A stretch of 64,000 nt of DNA from Pelomonas parva. Its GTDB lineage: Bacteria > Pseudomonadota > Gammaproteobacteria > Burkholderiales > Burkholderiaceae_C. Position numbers and translations under genes: made by a program. The stretch spans positions 584,557 through 648,556 of the forward strand of contig NZ_JBIGHV010000004.1 in NCBI RefSeq assembly GCF_043555835.1, given 5' to 3'. Positions 45,254 to 54,121 of this stretch are shown here, piece after piece. Under the pieces are notes generated by a model, which searched no databases, was not told where the DNA came from, and saw only the letters and a list, made by a program, of their open reading frames with translations. The stretch's first letter is position 1. Each line of letters starts with the position of its first letter.

Positions 45254-45958
45254 ATGAAGATCGAAAACGCCGTCGTCCTCGTCACGGGCGCCAACCGGGG
45301 CATCGGCCTCGCCTTTGCGAACGAACTGCTCGCCCGCGGCGCCCGCAAGGTCTACGCGGCCGCGCGCGACCCCGCCACCATCACACAGGCCGGCGTGCAC
45401 GCGCTGCGCCTGGACGTCAACAAGCCGGACGAGGTGGCGGCCGCAGCGGCGCTGGCGTCGGACGTGACGCTGGTGATTAACAACGCCGGCATCGCCCAGC
45501 CCGGCGCCTTCCTCGCCGCCGACGGCGAAGCGGTGGCGCGACGCATGTTCGAGACCAACTTCTTCGGCATGCTGCGCGTCAGCCAGGCGTTCGCGCCCGT
45601 CCTCAAGCGTCACGGCGGCGGCGGCCTGCTCAACGTGTTGTCGATCGCCTCCTGGGTCAGCGGCGGCGGGCTGGCGGCGTACTCGGCGAGCAAGTCCGCT
45701 GCATGGTCGCTCACCAATGCGCTGCGCATCGAGCTGGCGGAGCAGGCGACGCAGGTGCTGGCGCTGCACATGGGCTACGTGGACACCGATCTCACACGCG
45801 GCTTCGACGTGCCCAAGTCCAGCCCCGAAGCCATCGTCAAGCGGGCGCTCGACGGGCTCGAAGCGGGCCTGGACGAGGTGCTGGCCGACGAGCTCACCGA
45901 GCAGGTCAAGCGCGGGCTGACCGCCGCGCGGCCCAGCTACCTGCCCCAACTGGCGTGA
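45254..45958 (+). CDS. SDR-family oxidoreductase
   Basis: A 234-residue short-chain dehydrogenase. Cofactor motif LVTGANRGIGLAFA, VINNAG at about residue 75, catalytic Ser in LSIASWVSGG and YSASK with the catalytic Tyr and Lys. The substrate is unknown. GGAG lies just ahead of ATG 45254. It is the second gene of the TetR-controlled pair, likely for handling reactive or toxic carbonyl compounds. Confidence 0.88.
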   Translation: MKIENAVVLVTGANRGIGLAFANELLARGARKVYAAARDPATITQAGVHALRLDVNKPDEVAAAAALASDVTLVINNAGIAQPGAFLAADGEAVARRMFETNFFGMLRVSQAFAPVLKRHGGGGLLNVLSIASWVSGGGLAAYSASKSAAWSLTNALRIELAEQATQVLALHMGYVDTDLTRGFDVPKSSPEAIVKRALDGLEAGLDEVLADELTEQVKRGLTAARPSYLPQLA

Positions 45959-45994
45959 ACCGATCCTGGCGCGCTGAGCCCTTGCCGGTGGCCT

Positions 45995-46894
45995 CTAGAC
46001 CTTCGGCCGCGTCGCGACGAACAGGCTGACCAGGCACAGCGCCATGCCGCCCACCGCCAGCGGTGTCGCCTGCCAGCCCTCCAGCGCGGCCGACACGATC
46101 AGCGCGATGACGGGCACCAGCACGCCCACCAGCGCCGCCTTCGCCGCGCCGCAGCGCTCGGCCAGCTTGTAGTACAGCGTGAAGGCGATGACCGAGCCGA
46201 AGGCGGCCAGGTAGAACAGGCTGGCCAGATACGACGCCGACGTGTCGAAGCTCAGGCCGCGCCCGGTCGCCAGCGACAAGCCGAGCAGGAAGGCGGCGCC
46301 ATAGCCCATGCTCCAGGCCAGCACGGGCACCAGCGGCAGGCCGCGGCGCTGCAGCACCAGCGTGAAGAAGCCGCCGATGCAGGCGACGATGACGGCGAAC
46401 AGGCTCAGACCCAGGCCCAACAGCGCGTCCGGGCGCTCGCCGGTGGCCGCGATCTCGGGCCAGAAGATCAGCGCCACGCCGAACACCGCGCCGCTGGAGG
46501 CCAGCAGGAAACGCCGGCTCACCGGCTGGCGCCACAGCAGCCAGGCGGCAATCGCGTTCATGAACACGAGCAGGCAGAACAGCACCGCGACCAGGCCGCT
46601 GGGCACGTAGCGCTCGGCTTCGTAGACGGCCCAGTAGTTGCCGGCGTACTGGATGACGCCGGTGGCCAGCGCGTAGCCGTGGGCGTAGCGCGGCAGCTTC
46701 AGCGAGGTGCCTTGCCAACGGGCCAGCGCGGCCAGCATCAGCGCCGAGATCGCGAAGCGCCAGCCCACCGAGGCCAGCACCGGTACCGTTGACGCGATCT
46801 GATAGAGGATGACGTGCCACGTGCTGGCCCAGATCAGCACCGGGGCCAGGAAGAGCAGCCAGGTGGGCAGGCGGCGGGGCGCGGCGCCCGCCAT
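45995..46894 (-). CDS. EamA/DMT-family transporter
   Basis: A 299-residue protein with ten hydrophobic segments in two homologous halves, as in the EamA drug/metabolite transporter family (WLLFLAPVLIWASTWHVILY at the start, IAFTLYYKLAERCGAAKAALVGVLVPV near the end). It probably exports small metabolites. The start overlaps the stop of the upstream LysE-type gene (TGATG). Confidence 0.85.
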   Translation of the reverse strand: MAGAAPRRLPTWLLFLAPVLIWASTWHVILYQIASTVPVLASVGWRFAISALMLAALARWQGTSLKLPRYAHGYALATGVIQYAGNYWAVYEAERYVPSGLVAVLFCLLVFMNAIAAWLLWRQPVSRRFLLASSGAVFGVALIFWPEIAATGERPDALLGLGLSLFAVIVACIGGFFTLVLQRRGLPLVPVLAWSMGYGAAFLLGLSLATGRGLSFDTSASYLASLFYLAAFGSVIAFTLYYKLAERCGAAKAALVGVLVPVIALIVSAALEGWQATPLAVGGMALCLVSLFVATRPKV

Positions 46895-47523
46895 CAGCCG
46901 GCGCGCTTGAAGCTCGCCAGCAGCATGCCGGCCGCGACGAACAAGGCGCCGAAGACGCGGTTCAGCGCCTTGATGTGGCTCTCGCTCTTCAACGCCGCCA
47001 GCACGCGCGCGGCCAGTGCCGTGTAGCCGGCCATGACGACCAGGTCGGTGAAGGCCAGCGTGGCGCCGATGACGAGGTATTGCGGGCCCAGCGGCGCGTG
47101 CAGGTCCAGGAACTGCGGCACCACGGCGAGCAGGAAGACCGTGCCCTTGGGGTTGACCGCGTTGATGCCCCAGCCGCGCAACACGAGCTGGCGGCGCGTG
47201 GCCTGCAGCGCGCCGTCGTCGGCCGCCACCATGGGCCGGGCCGGCGCGCGCCACTGCTGCACGCCCAGATAGATGAGGTAGGCCACGCCGGCCCACTTCA
47301 CCAGCGCAAAGCCCAGCGACGAGGCCGCGATCAGCGCGCCCAGGCCGGCGCTGACCAGCACCACCTGGGTCAGGATGCCCAGGATGAGGCCGAAGGTCAT
47401 GAAGTAGCCGCGCCTGAAGCCATGCGACAGGCCGGCGCTCATGGCCGCGACGGCACCGGCGCCGGGCGACAGGCTGATGGCCCAGGACGCTGCGAAAAAG
47501 GCCAACCACACCGAGAAGTCCAT
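46894..47523 (-). CDS. LysE/RhtB-family amino acid exporter
   Basis: A 209-residue membrane protein with five to six hydrophobic segments. WAISLSPGAGAVAAMSAGLSHGFRRGY is the signature N-terminal half of LysE/RhtB, and INAVNPKGTVFLLAVVPQFLD is the second conserved part. It exports amino acids such as homoserine, threonine or lysine. It is co-translated with the EamA gene. Confidence 0.88.
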   Translation of the reverse strand: MDFSVWLAFFAASWAISLSPGAGAVAAMSAGLSHGFRRGYFMTFGLILGILTQVVLVSAGLGALIAASSLGFALVKWAGVAYLIYLGVQQWRAPARPMVAADDGALQATRRQLVLRGWGINAVNPKGTVFLLAVVPQFLDLHAPLGPQYLVIGATLAFTDLVVMAGYTALAARVLAALKSESHIKALNRVFGALFVAAGMLLASFKRAG

Positions 47524-47595
47524 GACCGGCTCCACTGAAAAACTGCTGGGCGGCGAGTGTCCCACGCGGTCGCACAGCGCCATCAGAATGCGCCC

Positions 47596-48294
47596 ATGCC
47601 ACGCGATGCAGCCCCTTCCGTCCAGCGCCAGATCCTCAGCACCCGCCGCTGGCTGCAAACCCACCGCTGGCTGCGCCTGCACGTGGGCCTGATCGCGCTG
47701 TGCTGCCTGGGCTGCCTGTGGCTGAGCGGCGCGCTGCTACGTTGGGCGGGCGTCGATGCGCTGTCCCTGCGCTTCGGCCTCAGCCTGGCGGTCTGCTACG
47801 GCGTCTATCTGTTGCTGCTGCGGCTGTGGGCGGCCTGGCTGCTGAGCCGCGAGGACGGCGCACTGGACGCTGCGGAGATCGGCGTCGACGTGGTGGACGG
47901 TGGCGCCCGCCTGGGCAGCCGCGCGCTGGACGCCTTCGAGGTGGCTTCTGACCTGGACGAGGGCGCCCTCGTGCTGCTGCCGATCGCGGCGCTGGTCGGC
48001 ATGGCGCTGGCGTTGGCTGCTCTGCTGGGTGCGGGCGTGAGCCTGCTGTTCGGCGTGGAGGTGCTGATGGCGGTGTCGGTCGAGGTGGCGCTGGCCGCCT
48101 TCGCGGCCGGCCTGGCCTGGCGGCACCAGCGCCAGTTCGACCGCGGCGGCTGGCTGCGCTGCGCGCTGCAGCACACCTGGGCCGGCGCGCTGGCCTTCCT
48201 GTTGGCCGGCGTGGGCCTGGGTGCGGCCATCGACCGCTGGATGCCGCAGGCCGAGTCGCTGCCGCATGCCGTCAAGATCTGGCGCATGTCGTGA
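47596..48294 (+). CDS. Membrane protein of unknown function
   Basis: A 232-residue protein with hydrophobic segments near 35-60, 65-90, 135-160, 163-185 and 205-222, and an amphipathic part in between (DAAEIGVDVVDGGARLGSRALD). The ATG at 47596 gives MPRDAAPS. It is 13 bases upstream of radA and probably co-transcribed. I do not recognise the family. Confidence 0.6.
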   Translation: MPRDAAPSVQRQILSTRRWLQTHRWLRLHVGLIALCCLGCLWLSGALLRWAGVDALSLRFGLSLAVCYGVYLLLLRLWAAWLLSREDGALDAAEIGVDVVDGGARLGSRALDAFEVASDLDEGALVLLPIAALVGMALALAALLGAGVSLLFGVEVLMAVSVEVALAAFAAGLAWRHQRQFDRGGWLRCALQHTWAGALAFLLAGVGLGAAIDRWMPQAESLPHAVKIWRMS

Positions 48295-48307
48295 CGACAA
48301 TGGCCGC

Positions 48308-49672
48308 ATGGCGACCCCCAAAAGCATCTACACCTGCACCGAATGCGGCGGCACCCATGCCAAGTGGCTGGGCAAATGCCCGCACTGCGGCGCCTGGAAC
48401 ACGCTGACCGAGAGCGCCGCCGAACCCGCGGGCGGCACGAAGAACCGCTACCAGTCGCTGGCGCGCAGCCAGCCGGTGGCCACACTCTCCGAGATCGAGG
48501 CCAGCGACTTCGAGCGCACGCCCACGGGCCAGGAGGAGCTGGACCGCGTGCTGGGCGGCGGCATCGTCGCGGGCGGCGTGGTGCTGATCGGCGGCGACCC
48601 GGGCATCGGCAAGTCGACGCTGCTGCTGCAGGCGGTGGAATCGTTATCTCAAACCGTCAAGGTCTTGTACGTGACGGGCGAGGAGAGCGGCGCCCAGGTC
48701 GCGATGCGCTCGCGCCGTCTCGGCCTGTCGGGTACCAAAGTGCGGGTGCTGGCCGAGATCAGCCTGGAGCGAATCCTCGCCACCATCGAGGTCGAGGAGC
48801 CGGCCTTCTGCGTCATCGACTCCATCCAGACGATGTACTCCGAGCAGCTGTCGTCCGCCCCCGGCTCGGTCGCCCAGGTGCGCGAGTGCGCGGCGCAGCT
48901 GACGCGCACGGCCAAGGCGCGCGGCTGTGCGATGGTGCTGGTGGGGCATGTGACGAAGGAAGGCGCGCTGGCCGGCCCGCGCGTGCTGGAGCACATCGTC
49001 GACACGGTGCTGTACTTCGAGGGCGACACGCACAGCAGCTTCCGCCTCGTGCGCGCCATCAAGAACCGCTTCGGCGCCGTCAACGAGATCGGTGTGTTCG
49101 CGATGACGGAGAAGGGGCTGAAGGGCGTGGCCAACCCCAGCGCGATCTTCCTGTCGACCCACGCCGAGCCGGTGCCGGGCAGCTGCGTACTGGTCACGCT
49201 GGAGGGCACGCGGCCGCTGCTGGTGGAGTTGCAGGCGCTGGTGGACAGCGGCGGCGTCAGCCCGCGGCGGCTGTCCGTCGGCCTGGACCGCGACCGGCTG
49301 GCCATGCTGCTGGCCGTGCTGCACCGGCATGCGGGTGTAGCGACCGGCGACCAGGACGTGTTCGTCAACGCCGTGGGCGGCGTGCGCATCAGCGAGCCGG
49401 CGGCCGACCTGGCCGTGCTGCTGGCCATCCAGAGTTCGCTGCGCGGCAAGGCCTTGCCGCGCGGCTTCATCGCCTTTGGCGAAGTGGGCCTGGCCGGCGA
49501 GGTGCGTCCCGCGCCGCGCGGCCAGGAACGGTTGAAGGAGGCCGCCAAGTTGGGCTTCAGCGTGGCGGTGGTGCCCAAGGCGAACGCGCCCAAGAAGCCC
49601 ATCGAAGGGCTGACCATCCACGCCGTCGAGCGCGTGGAGCAGGCCATCGAGGTGTTGCGCGGCCTGGTGTAG
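48308..49672 (+). CDS. radA: DNA repair protein RadA
   Basis: A 454-residue RecA-like ATPase that promotes branch migration in recombination. N-terminal zinc finger CTECGGTHAKWLGKCPHC, Walker A GGDPGIGKSTLL, the RadA-specific KNRFG motif in AIKNRFGAVNEIG, and a C-terminal Lon-type domain (EPAADLAVLLAIQSSLRGK, GFIAFGEVGLAGEVR). The ATG at 48308 gives the zinc finger its usual position. Confidence 0.95.
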   Translation: MATPKSIYTCTECGGTHAKWLGKCPHCGAWNTLTESAAEPAGGTKNRYQSLARSQPVATLSEIEASDFERTPTGQEELDRVLGGGIVAGGVVLIGGDPGIGKSTLLLQAVESLSQTVKVLYVTGEESGAQVAMRSRRLGLSGTKVRVLAEISLERILATIEVEEPAFCVIDSIQTMYSEQLSSAPGSVAQVRECAAQLTRTAKARGCAMVLVGHVTKEGALAGPRVLEHIVDTVLYFEGDTHSSFRLVRAIKNRFGAVNEIGVFAMTEKGLKGVANPSAIFLSTHAEPVPGSCVLVTLEGTRPLLVELQALVDSGGVSPRRLSVGLDRDRLAMLLAVLHRHAGVATGDQDVFVNAVGGVRISEPAADLAVLLAIQSSLRGKALPRGFIAFGEVGLAGEVRPAPRGQERLKEAAKLGFSVAVVPKANAPKKPIEGLTIHAVERVEQAIEVLRGLV

Positions 49673-49738
49673 GGCCCAGGTTTCCATGGTGCACGAGAGG
49701 CCAATCTCTGCTTAGGATCGGGCTCCCAACGGAGGCCC

Positions 49739-50176
49739 ATGTTCATGTCCGATCCCGCCAACCTCAGGCAGCACGTCCGCACCGACTTTCTCGCCGCCCA
49801 GCACGACGCCGATTCGCTGCCGGGCTGGGTCTTCAAGCCGGTGCAGTTCAGCCAGGGGCCGGCCGGGCTGGTGCTGAACATGAGCGACGGCGGCCTGCAG
49901 GTGCTGACCAGCGCCGCCGAGCCGCTGACCGAGGCCAAGTACGAGGTGGTGCTGCTGCTGGGCCGGGCCGACATGGACTCCGACGACGAGCAGGTGTCGT
50001 GGTTCAACGGTGTCGTCGAGCGCAAGTGGTCGCGGCCCGTGCCGCGCATGGGCATCCTGCACGGCATGTGCTTCACGGCGCGCAACTCCACGGCCGAGCA
50101 GTTCCTGAACGGCCACCAGGCAGCGCTGGAATCCGGGCAATGGGTGCGCTGCGTGTTGTTGAAGGTCGTGGGCTGA
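49739..50176 (+). CDS. PilZ-like protein
   Basis: A 145-residue protein whose LVLNMSDGGLQVL matches the [D/N]xSxxG half of the PilZ c-di-GMP-binding motif. The RxxxR half is not clearly seen, so ligand binding is uncertain. GGAGG precedes ATG 49739. Confidence 0.55.
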   Translation: MFMSDPANLRQHVRTDFLAAQHDADSLPGWVFKPVQFSQGPAGLVLNMSDGGLQVLTSAAEPLTEAKYEVVLLLGRADMDSDDEQVSWFNGVVERKWSRPVPRMGILHGMCFTARNSTAEQFLNGHQAALESGQWVRCVLLKVVG

Positions 50177-50204
50177 CCCAGCCGCCGTGGCAGGATGCGC
50201 GCCC

Positions 50205-50555
50205 ATGAGAGCGCCCCTGCCCCCACCTCCCTACTACGCCGTCATCTTCACCAGCCAGCGCACCACCGTCGACGGCGGCTATGACGACATGGCCGACCGC
50301 ATGGTGGCGCTGGCCGCCGAGCAGCCGGGCTACCTGGGCGTCGAGAGCGCCCGCGGCGACGACGGGCTGGGCATCACGGTGTCCTACTGGCGCAGCCCTG
50401 AAGACATCGCCGCCTGGCGCCGCCACGGCGAGCACCAGATCGCCCGCGACACCGGCCGCAGCGACTGGTACCGGCACTACACGCTGCGCGTGGCCAAGGT
50501 CGAGCGCGCCTACGACTGGGCGCGTGAAGACGGCAACCAGGACCCCAACGCATGA
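50205..50555 (+). CDS. Antibiotic biosynthesis monooxygenase-domain protein
   Basis: A 116-residue ferredoxin-like ABM-domain protein: YAVIFTSQRTTVDGGYDDMADRM, then GYLGVESARGDDGLGITVSYW and the C-terminal WYRHYTLRVAKVERAYDW. Such proteins are often small haem-degrading or quinol oxygenases, but many have no assigned reaction. Its stop overlaps the start of the next gene by four bases. Confidence 0.75.
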   Translation: MRAPLPPPPYYAVIFTSQRTTVDGGYDDMADRMVALAAEQPGYLGVESARGDDGLGITVSYWRSPEDIAAWRRHGEHQIARDTGRSDWYRHYTLRVAKVERAYDWAREDGNQDPNA

Positions 50556-50929
50556 ACCCGTGGATTGGCATAGGGCTGGCGCTTGCCGCGCTCATCCTGG
50601 GCGGCGGCCTGTTCGGCTGGCAGGGGGTCGTGTTCGCGGTGTCGGGCATCGTCTTCTGGCTGCTGCTGCAGATGTCGCGGCTGATGCGCCTCATGAAGCA
50701 GGCCGGCGCCGCGCCCATGGGCTCGATCGGCAATGCCGTGATGCTCAACAGCAAGCTGCACGCGGGCATGAAGCTGGTCGACCTGATCACGCTGACCGGC
50801 AGCCTGGGGCTCAAGCAGGCGGAAGAGACCTACATCTGGCGCGACCCCGGCGGCGATGCGGTCGAAGTGGTGCTGAAGAAAGGCAAGCTCGCCGAGTGGC
50901 GGCTGATCCGGGCCGACGGGTCTTCGTAA
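50552..50929 (+). CDS. Membrane protein of unknown function
   Basis: A 125-residue protein with two N-terminal membrane segments (about 4-38, WIGIGLALAALILGGGLFGW and VVFAVSGIVFWLLLQMS), then a soluble domain (LITLTGSLGLKQAEETYIWRDPGG). It overlaps the ABM gene. Family not recognised; the pairing suggests a common role. Confidence 0.65.
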   Translation: MNPWIGIGLALAALILGGGLFGWQGVVFAVSGIVFWLLLQMSRLMRLMKQAGAAPMGSIGNAVMLNSKLHAGMKLVDLITLTGSLGLKQAEETYIWRDPGGDAVEVVLKKGKLAEWRLIRADGSS

Positions 50930-50964
50930 AATCGCCGCTTTCACCTGCACGCACTGGAGTACCG

Positions 50965-51897
50965 ATGGTTCCCGCCCCCCTGCATGACCGCGACGGCAAG
51001 ATCTGGATGGACGGCGAACTCGTCGACTGGCGCGACGCCAAGATCCACGTGCTGAGCCACACGCTGCACTACGGCTGCGGCGCCTTCGAGGGCGTGCGCG
51101 CCTATGACACCGTCAACGGCACGGCCATCTTCCGGCTGCAGGAGCACACCACCCGCCTGTTCAACAGCGGCAAGATCCTGCGCATGAAGGTGCCGTTCAC
51201 GCAGGAGCAGGTCAACGAGGCGCAGCGCGCCGTCGTCAAAGCCAATGGCCTGAAGAGCGCCTACATCCGCCCGCTGATCTGGATCGGCTCCGAGAAGCTG
51301 GGCGTCAGCCCCAAGGGCAACCAGGTGCACCTGATGGTGGCCGCATGGAGTTGGGGCGCCTACCTGGGCGAGGATGGCCTGAAGCGCGGCATCCGCGTCA
51401 AGACCAGCTCCTACACCCGCCACCACGTCAACATCACGATGACGCAGGCCAAGACGGTGTCCAACTACACCAACTCCATCCTGGCCAACATGGAAGCCAC
51501 CGACGACGGCTACGACGAGGCCCTGCTGCTGGACGCGTCCGGCTTCGTCTCCGAAGGCGCGGGCGAGAACCTGTTCGTCATCAAGAACGGCGTGGTCTAC
51601 ACGCCCGACCTGTCGGCCGGCGCGCTCAACGGCATCACCCGCAACACCATCTTCTCGATCTGCCAGGACCTGGGCCTGAAGCTGGTCGAGAAGCGCATCA
51701 CCCGCGACGAGGTCTACATCTGCGACGAGGCCTTCTTCACCGGCACCGCCGCCGAGGTGACGCCCATCCGCGAACTGGACCGCATCGAGATCGGCTCGGG
51801 CTCACGCGGCCCGATCACCGAGAAGATCCAGTCCGCCTTCTTCGACATCGTCAACGGCCGCAACCCCAAGTACGCCGAGTGGCTGACGGCTGTTTGA
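50965..51897 (+). CDS. ilvE: Branched-chain amino acid aminotransferase
   Basis: A 310-residue fold-IV PLP enzyme for Ile, Leu and Val. HDRDGKIWMDGELVDW and LHYGCGAFEGVRAYDT mark the N-terminal part, ITMTQAKTVSNYTNSILA carries the PLP Lys, and EGAGENLFVIKNG and FFTGTAAEVTPI are the cofactor phosphate contacts. The ATG at 50965 is preceded by a modest GGAG. Followed 11 bases later by a zinc-finger gene, a common pairing in betaproteobacteria. Confidence 0.93.
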   Translation: MVPAPLHDRDGKIWMDGELVDWRDAKIHVLSHTLHYGCGAFEGVRAYDTVNGTAIFRLQEHTTRLFNSGKILRMKVPFTQEQVNEAQRAVVKANGLKSAYIRPLIWIGSEKLGVSPKGNQVHLMVAAWSWGAYLGEDGLKRGIRVKTSSYTRHHVNITMTQAKTVSNYTNSILANMEATDDGYDEALLLDASGFVSEGAGENLFVIKNGVVYTPDLSAGALNGITRNTIFSICQDLGLKLVEKRITRDEVYICDEAFFTGTAAEVTPIRELDRIEIGSGSRGPITEKIQSAFFDIVNGRNPKYAEWLTAV

Positions 51898-51908
51898 AAG
51901 CACAAGAC

Positions 51909-52124
51909 ATGAGCACTGCAACCACCCCCGCCGCCACCGTCGAAGTCCTTGCCAAGGACTGCAACGACAACGGCACCGTCTTCTGCCCCAACCCCAAGAT
52001 GGCGCTGTGGAGCAACCATCCCAAGGTCTTCATCGACCTGAGCCACGGCAGCCAGGGCCAGTGCCCGTACTGCGGCACGGCCTACAAGCTCAAGGCCGGC
52101 GAGGTTCTTTCCGGCGGCCACTGA
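51909..52124 (+). CDS. CHCC-type zinc-finger protein
   Basis: A 71-residue protein with candidate zinc ligands in FCPNPKM, LSHGSQGQCPYCGTAY. The C-terminal GQCPYCGT is the CxxC of the CHCC finger also found in the complex I subunit NDUFS6. Role unknown. Its stop overlaps the next start (TGATG). Confidence 0.8.
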   Translation: MSTATTPAATVEVLAKDCNDNGTVFCPNPKMALWSNHPKVFIDLSHGSQGQCPYCGTAYKLKAGEVLSGGH

Positions 52125-52567
52125 TGCAACGCTCCGCCGCCCAGCAGGCCGCGCTGCTCGCGTCGCCCGACGACACCGAGGCCCAGTTCTACGAAGCCTT
52201 GCAGCAGGGCGACCTCGACCACCTGATGGCCTTGTGGGCCGATGACGAGGACGTCGCCTGCGTGCACCCGGGCGGCCCGCGCATCGTCGGCGTGCCGGCC
52301 ATCCGCGCGGCCTTCGCGGCGGTGTTCGAGCGCGGCAGCTTCAACATCCACCCGGAACGCGTGCGCCGGCTGCACAGCGGCGACTGCGCCATCCACCATG
52401 TGCTGGAGCGCGTGCAGCGGCCCGGTGACCCGCAGCAGGCCTGGGTCATCGCCACCAACGTCTATCTGAAGACGGCGCTCGGCTGGCGCCTGGTGCTGCA
52501 CCATGCCAGCCCGGGCAATGCGGGCGACGTGCAGGAGTTGGTGGCCGACGCCGGCACGCTGCACTAG
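52124..52567 (+). CDS. NTF2-like (SnoaL-type) protein
   Basis: A 147-residue protein with the cone-shaped NTF2 pattern: EAQFYEALQQGDLDHLMALWADDEDVACVHPGG split by strand and helix, then VIATNVYLKTALGWRLVLHHAS. Members are small enzymes or binding proteins; nothing shows a specific ligand. In an apparent operon with ilvE. Confidence 0.75.
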   Translation: MQRSAAQQAALLASPDDTEAQFYEALQQGDLDHLMALWADDEDVACVHPGGPRIVGVPAIRAAFAAVFERGSFNIHPERVRRLHSGDCAIHHVLERVQRPGDPQQAWVIATNVYLKTALGWRLVLHHASPGNAGDVQELVADAGTLH

Positions 52568-52578
52568 GTCCCACGCGC

Positions 52579-53544
52579 ATGCAGTACCGCGCCCCGCGCT
52601 GGTTGCCCGGCGGCCACGCCCAGACCATCTGGCCCGCCCTGTTCAGCCGCCAGCACGACGGCAACCCGCCCAGTTGGACACGCGAGCGCTGGGACACGCC
52701 GGACGGCGACTTCATCGACGTCGACTTCCTGGCCGATGCGCCGGCCGATGCGCCTATGTTGGTGCTGTTCCACGGCCTGGAGGGTGACCGCAGCAGCCAC
52801 TCCAGCGTCGCCTTCGCCAGCGTCGCCCGCGCGCGCGGCTGGGCGATGGCGCTGCCGCACTTCCGCGGCTGCTCCGGCGAGCTGAACCGCGGGCCACGCG
52901 CCTACCACTCGGGCGACTACGAGGAGGTCGGCTGGATACTGCAACGCCTGCGCGAGCGCCATGGCCGGCCGCTGCTCGTGGCCGGCGTGTCCCTGGGCGG
53001 CAACGCGCTGATGCGCTGGGCCGAGGAAGCCGGCACGACCGCCGCCCACATGGCCCGCGCCGTCTGCTCCATCTGCTCGCCCATCGACCTCGCTGCCGCC
53101 GGCGCGGCCATCGACCGAGGCTTCAACAAGCAGGTCTACGCGCGCCGCTTCCTGCGCACCATGATCCCCAAGGCCTTGCGCAAGCTGCAGCAGCACCCCG
53201 GCCTGTTCGACGGCGAGCGCCTGAAGCGCGCATCCACCATCTACGAGTTCGACAACCTCTTCACCGCGCCGCTGCACGGCTTCAAAGGCACCGACGACTA
53301 CTGGGCCCGCGCCGCAGCCAAGCCGCACCTGCACCGCATCCGCATCCCGGCCCTCGTGCTGAACGCGCGCAACGACCCCTTCGTGCCCGGCCACAGCCTG
53401 CCACATGCCGCTGAAGTGGGCGCTTATGTGACACTCTGGCAGCCCGGCCACGGCGGCCACGTCGGCTTTCCCGCCGGCCGCTTGCCTGGCCATCTGCTGA
53501 CCATGCCGGAGCAGGTCTGCGACTGGCTCTGGAGGACCCGCTGA
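52579..53544 (+). CDS. YheT-family alpha/beta hydrolase
   Basis: A 321-residue alpha/beta hydrolase. GGHAQTIWPALF near residue 12 and PHFRGCSGELNR are typical of the YheT group. The nucleophile Ser is in AGVSLGGNAL, an Asp in NARNDPF and the His in GHGGHVGF. It is a predicted esterase of unknown substrate. Confidence 0.85.
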   Translation: MQYRAPRWLPGGHAQTIWPALFSRQHDGNPPSWTRERWDTPDGDFIDVDFLADAPADAPMLVLFHGLEGDRSSHSSVAFASVARARGWAMALPHFRGCSGELNRGPRAYHSGDYEEVGWILQRLRERHGRPLLVAGVSLGGNALMRWAEEAGTTAAHMARAVCSICSPIDLAAAGAAIDRGFNKQVYARRFLRTMIPKALRKLQQHPGLFDGERLKRASTIYEFDNLFTAPLHGFKGTDDYWARAAAKPHLHRIRIPALVLNARNDPFVPGHSLPHAAEVGAYVTLWQPGHGGHVGFPAGRLPGHLLTMPEQVCDWLWRTR

Positions 53545-53547
53545 TGG

Positions 53548-54090
53548 ATGCGTTCGATGGATGACATCGTTCAGGCCGCGCTGAAGAAGTGGCCCAACGT
53601 CCCCCACTGCTACGGCTGGCTGGCGCTGGACGCGCGCGGCGACTGGTACATGCGCGACGACCGCATCCAGCAGGCGGGGCCCTTCCCGCAGGTCAAGGGC
53701 AGCCGCATCGATCACGACAAGCTGCTCGCCTTCATCGGCCGCAACTACGCATCCGACGACCGCGGCGCCTGGTTCTTCCAGAACGGCCCGCAGCGCGTCT
53801 ACGTGGAGCTGGAAAGCACGCCCTGGATCTGGCGGCTGCAACCCGACGGCAGCGTGCTCAGCCACACGGGCCGCGCGGCGCAGGTCGACTCGTGCTGGCT
53901 GGACGAGACCGGCCACCTCTACCTGGCCACCGATCTCGGCCTGGGCCTGGTGCACACGCAAGACATGACGCTGGCCGCAGAAGCCATCGACGCGCGGCGC
54001 TGGACGCCGCAGGACTGCATCGCCGCCAAGCTGCCATCCACGCACGGCTTCCGGCGCCGGCCCCGGCCTGAAACGACAAAGCCCGCCTAG
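53548..54090 (+). CDS. Conserved protein of unknown function
   Basis: A 180-residue protein, MDDIVQAALKKWPNVPHCYGW at the start, with an aromatic-rich middle (WYMRDDRIQ, NGPQRVYVELESTPWIWRL) and a basic tail. From memory, similar proteins are common in Burkholderiales, but I cannot name a family with certainty. Starts at 53548 and 53557 are possible. The first would overlap nothing and lie three bases after the YheT stop. Confidence 0.7.
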   Translation: MRSMDDIVQAALKKWPNVPHCYGWLALDARGDWYMRDDRIQQAGPFPQVKGSRIDHDKLLAFIGRNYASDDRGAWFFQNGPQRVYVELESTPWIWRLQPDGSVLSHTGRAAQVDSCWLDETGHLYLATDLGLGLVHTQDMTLAAEAIDARRWTPQDCIAAKLPSTHGFRRRPRPETTKPA

Positions 54091-54096
54091 GCGGGC
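54076..54096. terminator. Hairpin terminator between convergent genes
   Basis: Stem GCCCGCC (54081-54087) and GGCGGGC (54090-54096) with a two-base loop. On the minus strand TTTGTCG follows. The TAG stop of the plus-strand gene is inside the hairpin. It would end the cytochrome c transcript and possibly both. Confidence 0.65.
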
Positions 54097-54121
54097 CTGT
54101 CATGCGCCGTGGGGCGCCGGG

